64,000 nucleotides of DNA from Vicugna pacos (lineage: Eukaryota; Chordata; Mammalia; Artiodactyla; Camelidae): assembly GCF_048564905.1 (NCBI RefSeq), contig NC_133012.1, positions 19,377,646 through 19,441,645 of the forward strand, read 5' to 3'. The notes under the pieces are model-generated. The model did no database searches and was not told where the DNA came from. It saw only the letters and a list, made by a program, of their open reading frames with translations. A program made the translations under genes and the position numbers. Position 1 is the first letter of the stretch, and each line of letters starts with the position of its first letter. Positions 1-8,122 of this stretch are shown here, piece by piece.

Positions 1-1275
1 ATCTCACCCCATGGTGACATGACATCACATTTCCTTCTTTAAAAAGCTAAATAAATTCCATTAAAGTCCCAATCCCATCATGGGAGACAGAAATCAAAAG
101 TGAGGTGGAGAATGTGCTGTGCACAGACACTTACCAATGTCCTCCGACCAAGAGTGCTGAGGGCACGAGTGAAATCTCACCCTAAACCATCAGCTAGGAA
201 GTGCATCTCCAAATCTTTCTTGAAGATCTTTTCTTTCCCAACCCAAACCATCTACCTGCAAAGGACGAAAGTAAAATGTCTTCCACCACCAGCCTTGTTC
301 AAGGCCTTCATACGTGTGGCGTGTCGCATTCTTCCTGGTCCAACAGCAATAGATAAATGTATTAGAAGGTTACTAGGCAGCACGTCTGGAGCTGCTTTTA
401 ATAAGTTTACGTGAAAATTCTGTTTTGTTCAATATATTCAAAATACAGCAATAATATTAAAATATATGGAAGTATATTTCATGTTCAGGAGATGAAACTT
501 CATAAATTAGACCTCCACTGGTTTACACAAAACGTCAAGCTCGAGAAAGAGGGCGTGGAAGTCCTGGCAGAAGTTTACCCCCATTCACATCACAGGCTCC
601 GTTTCTACGTTATCAGTGACTTCCAATTCTTTTTTCTTTTTAACGTTGAAGTGGTGGTTCTATAAGTTCAGTCTCATTTTAATCATGGGTTTCTGTTCTT
701 GAAATTTTTTTTTCAGAACTTACTCATTTAGAAATGTGTTAACGTATAATGACGTAGAAATATTTTATGCCCTATGTTAGACAACCACCTTGCAAAACGT
801 AAGTGAGAAAATGATGGCAGGTCAAAAGATTTAGCACAGGAAGAAAGAACACTAAACAAATTCTGGGAATAAAAAAGGTTTAGTTATTGGTTTTCATTCT
901 ACATTCACATTATTTCAGAGTCATTTGTACTAAATCAATATCTGGAAACCTAGTTTCAAAGAGGTAGTCTATTAAATTAAATCTCTTAAGATTTTGCTGT
1001 CTGTTCTTATAATCTCTATGACAGCTTTATCTTGTCATCTAGCATTTAAGACTTATTCCAAATACTAGTAGAGTTTCATTTCTCCAGTTAGCTCTCTAAT
1101 TACCATGCTAATGATTTTATGTATTTAAATCTAACAAAATATCATCAAATCTAGACCACAGCATAAAATATTTTTTATATTCACTATCATACATTTCTAC
1201 ATTTGTCTGTCTCTGTGTTTTGATGCATTATTTTCATGGGTTTTTTTAACTTCATAATCCCTGCTCATTTCTAAG
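1..1275 (+). other. SORBS2: SORBS2 intron, right-hand part
   Basis: AT-rich, non-coding sequence upstream of the first exon-like block. The open frames here (for example 100-414) have no splice sites or composition suggesting coding. The exons for the SoHo domain, SH3-1 and SH3-2 must lie left of the window, because no SH3 signature occurs before 16828. The last 40 bases form a pyrimidine-rich tract with AG at 1274-1275. No clear repeat was recognised. Confidence 0.7.
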
Positions 1276-2052
1276 TTGGCTTCCAGTGAACCTGTCCCCC
1301 TTCCCCTACACAAAGTTTCATCTGGCCCAGATAGAGGCGCTTTCCAGGGACTCGCCCAGGGGTGGCTGTCCCTGACAGCCAAGTGTCCACCGGCAAAGCC
1401 TTTGGCCTCAACACCACCTTCTTTTCTGGACAACTTCTTGGAAGAATTAGAGAAACTTGCTGCTGTAGCTTTATCAGCTGACCAAGCCAAACCAAATCTC
1501 CTAGAGGAGATCAGCCTTGAAATTAAGGAGGAACCCTCTGTTCTCCTCCCATTGCCTCCCGCATCTGCACCGGCCAAATCACCTTCCTCTCCGCTGCCTT
1601 TCCCCCGAGCGGGTGTGACCTCAGCTGCGGTCCTGCCTCCTGCGGCAATGCCACTTCAGGATCCGAGAAAGACTCCTCTAAACAAGTTTGCAGATCTGAC
1701 AAAAGTGAGAAAGGGCTTTGCAAGCCCTGAAAAAGTACCTGAAGTCCTAGGTGATAAGTTTGTGAGCTCCGCACATACTCATGTGGGTCCCTTGTCCAAA
1801 ACCCTCCCTGTCATTGGAGAGGAAGATGAGGAGATGTCTGATGGGGTTACAACAGGCATCCGAAGAGGGCCGGAATCTCAAGGACCAGACGCCTTGTGGT
1901 GCGGCCATGATGGCACAGAGGTGACACCATGCCTGCACATTGAAGAGGAGGAAGAGGAAAGGGAACCTGATCGCTTAAAATATCCAGTAGCCAGCCCCAC
2001 AGATCCTAGGACCCCTCAGGAGGACAGCAATGCAGCAAAAACCAGAATCGAG
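1276..2052 (+). CDS. SORBS2: SORBS2 large alternative linker exon (predicted, 259 codons, phase 0-0)
   Basis: Seen: one open block of exactly 777 nt. It is bounded by an acceptor (pyrimidine-rich TGCTCATTTCTAAG, AG at 1274-1275) and a donor GAG|GTATTC (GT at 2053-2054). The in-frame upstream stop lies just before the acceptor at 1255, and the downstream stop lies 6 nt after the donor at 2059-2061, so the open frame nearly coincides with the splice-bounded segment. The product starts LASSEPVPLPLHK. It is rich in Pro, Ser and Glu, has a likely amphipathic helix near residues 49-67 (FLDNFLEELEKLAAVALSA), and a run of acidic residues near its end (HIEEEEEERE). No globular domain is recognised. 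Inference: a cassette exon in the SH3-2/SH3-3 linker, because a phase-0 entry and exit lets it splice directly to the phase-0 start at 13085. The donor is weak at +4 to +6, as is common for regulated exons. SORBS1 is known to have a long linker at this place, and I suggest homology by position, not by alignment. There is no start codon, so it is not a gene on its own. Confidence 0.72.
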
Positions 2053-2337
2053 GTATTCTAATTTTGCCTAACTCCTGAAGAACTAACCATTCTCACTACA
2101 GTTAGCTAGTAGTTAACCATATCAACAAACGTCAACTCTGACATGGCCTTAGAAGCCTTCCAGGCAAGAAACACAAGCCTTATATAAGGTGAGGGGGGAG
2201 GGATGGAGGGCAACACACCAGACTTTAATAAGATGATGTAAGTATGTGATAAGAGTCCATTATTTACTTATTACTATCAATCCAAATTTAAACACTTTAT
2301 AATTTAAAGTCTTTCTAATTTTAAAATTAATAATAAT

Positions 2338-2486
2338 AGTTAATAGTTGAGCTCTTACTGAGTTTCAGTTTTCTAAGAACGCTACCATGTTTTACTTTTC
2401 AAAACTCAACAGGATGGGTTAGACATTATCAGACATTATCCCCACTTTAGAGATGAGGAAATTGATACACACAGAGAGAAGTTCAT
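2338..2486 (+). repeat. MIR SINE fragment
   Basis: The core and right arm match the MIR consensus in sense orientation: a GAGCTCTTACTGAG start, then ATTATCCCCACTTTAGAGATGAGG followed by AAA and a degraded tail. It is old and diverged. The boundaries are approximate. Confidence 0.75.
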
Positions 2487-3302
2487 CTCCAGGAGGAGAA
2501 AACTATGTAGCATATCCTTGATATAGTAGCAGAAGAAAGAAACAGAGGGAGAAAGGGAGAAAGAAAGAGCGAGCAGAAAGGAAAAATCATACCCTAGTTC
2601 CCTTTCAACTGTTTCTGAAGAAGTCATTTCTTGACGCTGGGGACTACTTAAGAGTTGAGTCTTGCATTTTCACTTTACAAACTAAGAACCTTGGGCAATG
2701 ATTTTAATCAATAAAGAAGGAAATTACTCTGAATCTCTAGCCCTTGAAGGTCTCTCTCTTTAAAAAACAACAAAAACAACAAAAGAAAACCCCTTGATAT
2801 CTCAAACACATAATCTGTGAATTAAAAAGCAAATATGATTACTGGCAGATATTGAAATTATGAACCAAAATGAATGATTTATATTATGTCACTACGTAAG
2901 TCACTTTCCTCCATGGCTCCTCAATTTAGAAATCTTTAAAAATGAAAATCATTTTTGAAATCCCGTAATTTCCTACTAAGATCTTACCAATAACAAATGT
3001 AGATGTCCTATACAGAGTATTCTTGGGATTAAATATGGTGAGTGCTCAGAAGGTCACTGGACACCCACAAAACCCCGAGTCTTGGCTGTTCCCCAACCAG
3101 GTGAGAAAATGTCATCTGGACAAAGAACCAAGCATGCCTGCATTTGTATAAAATAAACACACTGCTCAATAATAGAGATCATTCATTCACTGCAGTAAGT
3201 CAAACATGTTTCTAAGTCAGTTACTTAAATAACTAATTTTCCCTTCAGTTTAATCAGTTGTAAGATGTGAGTGGATATGTGGCTTGGTTCCCAGGAACTG
3301 CC

Positions 3303-3321
3303 ACTGCCTGTTGCAGGCAGT
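3303..3321 (+). repeat. Short perfect inverted repeat in intron
   Basis: ACTGCCTG, a 3-nt loop TTG, then CAGGCAGT: an 8-bp perfect stem in a CpG-bearing islet between two cassette exons. In RNA this would be a tight hairpin. Function is unknown, and an 8-bp stem can arise by chance. Confidence 0.5.
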
Positions 3322-3796
3322 ACCGTAGCCGGGGTGGTGTCAGACTCAGGGGGTGAGCGTCACAGCCAGCTCGGGCTCTGCTGAACACCGGCGCGCGCAC
3401 AGGCAGAGAGCGTAACTCCCCTCACTTTGTAACAAACTAACTGTAAGTTGTGAACTACTTCACAAGCAAGTTACAAAGAATCATTGCAGGGTTTTATACT
3501 TTTTTCCTACATGTTTAGAAGGACCCATCATATAAGTATATTACAAAATTGTAGACTGTGGGGGTTCTTATCTCCACATGCTTATATCAGAAAAAAATGA
3601 AACTGACCATACCCATTAGGGATTTTGAATCAAATTCAAAAGAAAAGGTTACTGCTTTTAAAGCAAGAAAAACGTCACACCCTAGAATATTTGGTAACTT
3701 TCAAATTATTTAGCTATGGGAGATATTCTCTAAAAACCATGTAGCCTTATTCTGAACATAAGCATAACCACATCTTGTCTTTCCTCAATATTTAAG

Positions 3797-3991
3797 CCAT
3801 CTTCATTGTCTTCGGGAGAGCGAACGTCTACACCTCTTCCCAGCTGTCTGCTTTCCTCCCCTCCCTTTCATTCCTCCTTGGCCACTGGCTCTGACCTGGT
3901 CCCTACACTTTATCAGCCTACCCAGCCCTCCTCACCTCTGCTCCTCCCTAAATGCTCTTATCAACAGGAGATGAGTTCACCAAAATTAAAG
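3797..3991 (+). CDS. SORBS2: SORBS2 alternative linker exon (predicted, 65 codons, phase 0-0)
   Basis: Seen: 195 nt open in one frame between the acceptor ATATTTAAG (AG at 3795-3796) and a strong donor AAG|GTAACT (GT at 3992-3993). The frame closes 10 nt inside the following intron. The product begins PSSLSSGERTSTPLPS and is dominated by Ser, Pro and Leu with scattered Thr and Tyr, typical of a disordered adaptor linker. It contains short proline clusters but no strict PxxP-basic SH3 ligand that stands out. Both ends are phase 0, the same as the exons on either side, so it can be skipped or included without shifting the frame. An RBFOX-type TGCATG lies 27 nt after the exon end, where it usually promotes inclusion. 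Inference: a tissue-regulated cassette exon, probably muscle and/or brain. The alternative is chance openness, less likely given two good splice sites and the matching phase. Confidence 0.68.
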
Positions 3992-4017
3992 GTAACTGCA
4001 TCTTGAGTGTGGTTTAT

Positions 4018-4023
4018 TGCATG
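4018..4023 (+). promoter_or_regulatory. RBFOX-type TGCATG, downstream intronic splicing element
   Basis: TGCATG starts 27 nt after the end of the 195-nt exon. RBFOX proteins bind UGCAUG, and sites just downstream of an exon generally favour its inclusion in muscle, heart and neurons. The site is seen; the function is inferred from the family rule. Confidence 0.5.
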
Positions 4024-5357
4024 TCTTTCAATGAACTTAATTAATTAGATGTATGTATTTAGACTTGTGCCATCTTACAAGATCGAAAAGGTCATTAAAT
4101 ATTGGTTGCTAACTTTTAACATCATTAGCATGGCCTCTGTTCAAAAATTTAAAAGATATATCTGCATAGCAGCTATATGTAGATGGAGGAGAAAAACAAA
4201 CTAAGATTTATGTAAGAATAAAAACTAACCATTAGGGTTTTGTTTTTTTTTTAAGTTGAGGATCAGCAAGAGAACCACCCCATTCAAAGGCATCAGTTTT
4301 GTGCCTGTCATCCTCTGTCACTTTCTAGTGGGTTCATTGCCTCCCAAGTTTCCCAACCAAGCAGCAGGTTCAACAGAGCCTGAGAGCTGACGATCTTTGG
4401 CATTGACTGTGTTGAGCCCTGTTCTTCCATGAAACTGAAGTTAAATTAATGAGGATGCAGGAAGGAGGCTTCTCTTCCAGCAGTTAACAAAGCATCCATC
4501 TCGAAGACTTGCTGGCTGGCTGGCAGCTCTGCTGGTATTTAACTCCCTCTTAGGAGACCACAATAAAGGATCTTTAACAAAATTAATGAGTGGCCTTGGA
4601 AAGAGATTTAATGACAACCACAGAAGAAAATCAATCCATCACAGAAAAGTTTTACTTCTTTGTTCAGAATGATCCTGAAACCTTTTCCTTTAGACAAAAG
4701 GTCTTCAAATAATGACTCATCCTCACATTCAATTTTCTCAACCTGAAATGAGAGCCTCTGCAGATCAGCTAAAAAAAAAAAAAAAAAAACTCAAAGGTGC
4801 AGGTAGAGTCATGTTTTTGAACTAGGAAGCACCAAAACCTGAGAAATGCCATTTACACAGTCTTCCAAACACCCATCACCAAATCGACCCACCGAAATAG
4901 TCCATCTGTGAATTTTATCTTATGTAGAAAAGGAATCTTTGAGAAAATGTAATATACTTTAAAAAAAATAATCGTTCTTTGCCCTTTGAGGTTTTCTCTT
5001 AGCTGGTAGGAATTAGGAAATTTTTTAAATAATAACAATAATACTTTAGATAATGTCTAAGACTAGGAATTGCCTTTTTTCCTCTCTCTGTGGTTTTCTT
5101 TTTAAGGCCAAAATATTTATCCCTTGCCTTTCCCTACTTGTTCTTCAGCCTTTATGCTTAGTCAATAAGTAGGCAAGTAACTTGAGAATCAGAGTTCTCT
5201 AATTTAGAGACATGGAACACTCAGCATTGTAGTAACAAGAACAAAACCAGAATTTAAACAGGTTTAATCTCCTGCAAGAACCAAGCTCATCTCAGCTGTT
5301 TATCCACATCATTCCAACAGCTACTTTTTTTTCTGAGTCTTGATATTTATAGAACCC

Positions 5358-5745
5358 CTGTATTAGTCAAGATTGGGGCAGCTGCAGTGCAAGAAAACTC
5401 AAAATAATTATAGCTTAAACAAGGTACAAGTATATATTTTAATGCATAAATGTAGGACATCCAGGGCTGATATGTGGCTCCACAGTTATTAGAAAACCCA
5501 GGAGATTCCATTTTATTTTGGCATACCACCATGCTCAACGAGAAGCTTCCACTGCATGGTCCAAAGTGGCTGCAGCAGCTCCAGCAGTCCCTTCCTCATT
5601 CCAGCCAGCAGGAAGGAGAAAAGATGAGGGGAGCTTATGCCTTCTTCCTTGAAGGCTATTTTCTAAAAATTATACATATCCCATCTGTCAGAACTTATTA
5701 CATGAGCACATCTAAGTACAAGGACGTTTGAAAAATAGACTTTAT
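5358..5745. repeat. Old interspersed repeat, family not resolved
   Basis: The segment with TGTATTAGTCAAGATTGGGG, then a GACATCCAGGGCTGATATG part, then CAAAGTGGCTGCAGCAGCTC and CCAGCAGGAAGGAG resembles a high-copy ancient mammalian repeat type (target words such as GTCCAGGGCTGRTATGGC and CCAAAATGGCTGC). I cannot name the family or class with certainty. The small open frame at 5474-5731 lies inside it and should not be read as a gene. Confidence 0.5.
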
Positions 5746-6587
5746 TCAGAATGTCCACGTGCCTTCCTAACATCCAGGATTCCACTACTGAGAATGACAA
5801 AGAAGAGAAAGGATACTGGAGAACATCAAGCGTTCTCTGCCACAGCCCTTAAAGAAAAATTCACCCCCAGGGATTAAAGATATGAGATCAAGCACTTACT
5901 AGTTATTACGAAATTTTTCTTAAATGAGGGTTAAGAAAACCGCATGCTTTTATTTAAAAGTCCCTGGGTCCTACTAAAGTTCCTGTAAGCCAAATCAAAT
6001 ACCAGACAGTACCTCATTAGGTCTTGTCCATAAATGGAAAGAAAATAAAATATGCTCATACGTAAGAAAGGTTAGCTTATTCACTGTCATATCAAAAATC
6101 TTGCTTTGAAAGGATACCAAAATAGTCACAAGATCCTTGGAGTTAGAACAATATCCTGTATTTAATTATATTTTACCATTCTCACCAGAAAAGCCCTATT
6201 TTCTTTCTATATGTTTTGTTAGAAAATCTGCACGTGACAAAGGCTTGACACATTCTATGAAATTTGATGGATATTAAATGAAATTCCCCTCTATTTTATT
6301 GCATCTATTCAAATAAGCACAAAGAAAACAGGTCAGATTTGAGAATGTCTTGAAACCAATTTTTAAGCATTTTATTAAGACAAAATTTCTTGTAACATCT
6401 GTAGTGCATCCAAACATCTTCTCTATGCCAACTCCCCTCGGTAAATCTTTCTCTGCTCTGCCTGTGAGTTCCCTATTAAAGCAGCAACTGATGCCTATGC
6501 TGTGAAACCTCTGGCAGCCTCAAGAGCCGTCTGCAGACTGTTACCCTTCCCGCGCTACTCTTATTCAGGAGTTTGGCATGCTGTGTG

Positions 6588-6593
6588 TGCATG
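6588..6593 (+). promoter_or_regulatory. TGCATG in a TG-rich tract upstream of the 108-nt exon
   Basis: GCTGTGTGTGCATGCG: a UG-rich run of the kind bound by CELF proteins merges into a TGCATG bound by RBFOX, ending 81 nt before the exon. Upstream RBFOX sites more often repress inclusion. The motif is seen; the role is inferred. Confidence 0.4.
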
Positions 6594-6647
6594 CGAGAAA
6601 ACAAAACAGGAATGCTCCTCCTGAAGGCTGTATAATGAAGACGAGAA

Positions 6648-6656
6648 CTAACTAAC
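6648..6656 (+). promoter_or_regulatory. Branch-point candidate for the 108-nt exon
   Basis: CTAACTAAC lies about 18-26 nt upstream of the acceptor AG at 6673-6674 and is close to the mammalian branch consensus (ynyURAy; the yeast-like form is TACTAAC). This raises confidence that 6675 is a true acceptor. Confidence 0.5.
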
Positions 6657-6674
6657 TTCTTATGGCTCTTCCAG

Positions 6675-6782
6675 GCTGATTTAAAGGGCGAGATATTTGT
6701 CTTGGGTAAGCCTCCGCGGAGCCCCGTGATGTCCAGGAGGTCCTGCGGCTCACCGGTCAGCGGGCTCAGCGGTCCCCACAGG
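6675..6782 (+). CDS. SORBS2: SORBS2 alternative linker exon (predicted, 36 codons, phase 0-0)
   Basis: Seen: 108 nt open between the acceptor CTCTTCCAG (AG at 6673-6674) and the donor AGG|GTAGGG (GT at 6783-6784). The product is ADLKGEIFVLGKPPRSP followed by VMSRRSCGSPVSGLSGPHR. The stretch KPPRSPVMSRRS combines a proline-rich, SH3-ligand-like core with a basic RRS that looks like a phosphorylation site for basophilic kinases or a 14-3-3 type site. Coding looks real: GC is higher than in the flanks, the frame is open, a strong branch-point match sits upstream, and the 0-0 phase matches the other linker exons. Without splicing at 6783 the frame would continue to a stop at 6882-6884. Inference: a cassette exon placed between the upstream linker and 13085. 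Whether it is used in the same transcript as the other two cannot be told from DNA. Confidence 0.7.
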
Positions 6783-7153
6783 GTAGGGTCAGAACGCCCC
6801 GCCGTGAGCCAGGCACCCTGGCCACCCCTCCACCCTCAGTGGGCTGGCTCTTCCTTCCTTGTCATTGCTGTGCTTTGCCAGTAAAGTAGGGCTGGAAGCA
6901 CCCTTGAAATGAGATGACCTACTGATGATGCACTATGAAGCCAGATCAGCAGGAAAAGGCTCTCCTGAGTCTTTGGGCAACGTGCTTCCCTTTTACATGA
7001 GTGCATAAGCTTTCCAAAATCCAAAAAGACAGGCCCACGTTCTCCTCTGCCCAAATAAGGGTGTGTATATGTTGTCTTTCTCATCCATCTCGTGCTTCTG
7101 TGCAAATGCTCTCTGTAAATCACTGCTTTCCTGTCACTGTTTTTAGTGCAAAG

Positions 7154-7159
7154 AATAAA
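7154..7159 (+). terminator. Possible intronic polyadenylation signal
   Basis: AATAAA lies 372 nt after the end of the 108-nt exon, with GT/T-rich sequence (about 7196-7245) a little downstream. If the donor at 6783 is ignored, a composite terminal exon with a stop at 6882-6884 and this signal is possible. AATAAA occurs often by chance, so the call is weak. Confidence 0.2.
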
Positions 7160-7964
7160 ACTGCTGCCAATCATAAGCTGAACTCACACACTTCTGGTGA
7201 TGTTTGCCTCTGTGTTGTTCAGTCTATTTGGATTTTTATTTTTAATCCATGATCCTTGTTGTAAAGTACCTTGTTGCTCTGGTGACCTGCTGCGTTCACT
7301 CATGGCCCTTTAAGCCAATGCTGCTTCGCTGGGCTCGGGGTACTCCCAGTCTCTTGACAGCTTTGATTGACTTAAAGGTCAGATTACTTTCCCTTTAACT
7401 ACGTAGTTCTGTAACACCGACGGCACTTTAAATGAACAGATTCTAAACGGCACCATCGATTCTAAGGACGGCAGCCAAGGAGTTTGAGAATGTTCATCTC
7501 TGCATAAGTCAGACCTTCCCCACTTCTATTTTGATGGTCCCTGGTGTTAGCCTTACATGCTCCACTACATGACTGTGGTTCTGCAAGCTTATAAGGGCTT
7601 GATGGCAAAGAAGAGTTTCTTTTCTGCTTTTTAGAAATGTAGATGTTTCTCTCTGTTTAGGCCATTTTGTGCTTTTTGCTTTGCATAATAAGACTTGACT
7701 TTATTTCTGAAGCAAAGGTTTGTGTTGCCATAGAGAATGAGGAATGTTGACTGGGAAAGGTTCTTAGACTCCACGGAAGGGCTTCCCAGAGCCAAAACAA
7801 AAAGAAAGCTCTTTCCAAAATTCATATGGCCCATCCATAAATTTCCCATGGGTCAATGAGATGTATGCATTCGGTCACCTTAAGTCTTCTTTGCCAGATT
7901 TTTACATTATGTACTTAAATGTTCTATTATATATGTTTGTGTGGAACATAAATAGGCTATATTC

Positions 7965-8122
7965 TTTATTTATTTTATTTTAAAAAACTGGGGGGAGAGA
8001 GATAATTAGGTTTGTTTGTTTGTTTACTTTTATTCAATTTTTTTTTAATGGAAGTACTGGGGATTGAACCCAGGACCTTGTGCACGCTAAGCAGGCACTC
8101 TGCCACTGAGCTAGACTCCCCC
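7965..8122 (-). repeat. Vic-1 type camelid tRNA-derived SINE with target-site duplication
   Basis: On the - strand it begins with GGGGGGAGTCTAGCTCAGTGG (A-box region) and continues through a B-box GGTTCAATCCCC to CCTAATTATC and an A-rich tail. This is the layout of the camelid Vic-1 SINE. An 8-bp direct repeat CTATATTC flanks it at 7957-7964 and 8123-8130. The exact duplication and the intact pol III boxes suggest a fairly recent insertion. It is the main clue to the host group. Confidence 0.85.

Larger units (their letters stand above)
2053..3796 (+). other. SORBS2: SORBS2 intron between the 777-nt and 195-nt exons
   Basis: Non-coding. It contains a MIR SINE (about 2338-2486), a purine-rich GAAAGGGAGAAAG stretch around 2530-2585, and a small CpG-bearing islet at about 3300-3415 with a short perfect hairpin. 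The 3' end has a pyrimidine-rich stretch, TCTTTCCTCAATATTTAAG, that serves as acceptor for the next exon. Confidence 0.65.
3992..6674 (+). other. SORBS2: SORBS2 intron between the 195-nt and 108-nt exons
   Basis: Non-coding and mostly AT-rich. It has a poly-A run at about 4770-4789 and an old interspersed repeat at about 5358-5745. The open frames in it are short and lie in the repeat or in AT-rich sequence. The last 90 bases carry TG-rich sequence, a TGCATG and a good branch-point match for the next exon. Confidence 0.65.

Noticed and set aside
3317-3352. 36-nt microexon candidate with acceptor TTGCAG and donor GGG|GTGAGC between the first two cassette exons
   Set aside because: In the required phase 0 it reads GCA GTA CCG TAG, an immediate stop, so it cannot be a coding cassette in SORBS2.
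4110-4145. ATTAGCATGGCCTCTG resembling part of U6 snRNA
   Set aside because: Only about 15 bases match and no U6 start or promoter elements are present. Chance or a trivial remnant.
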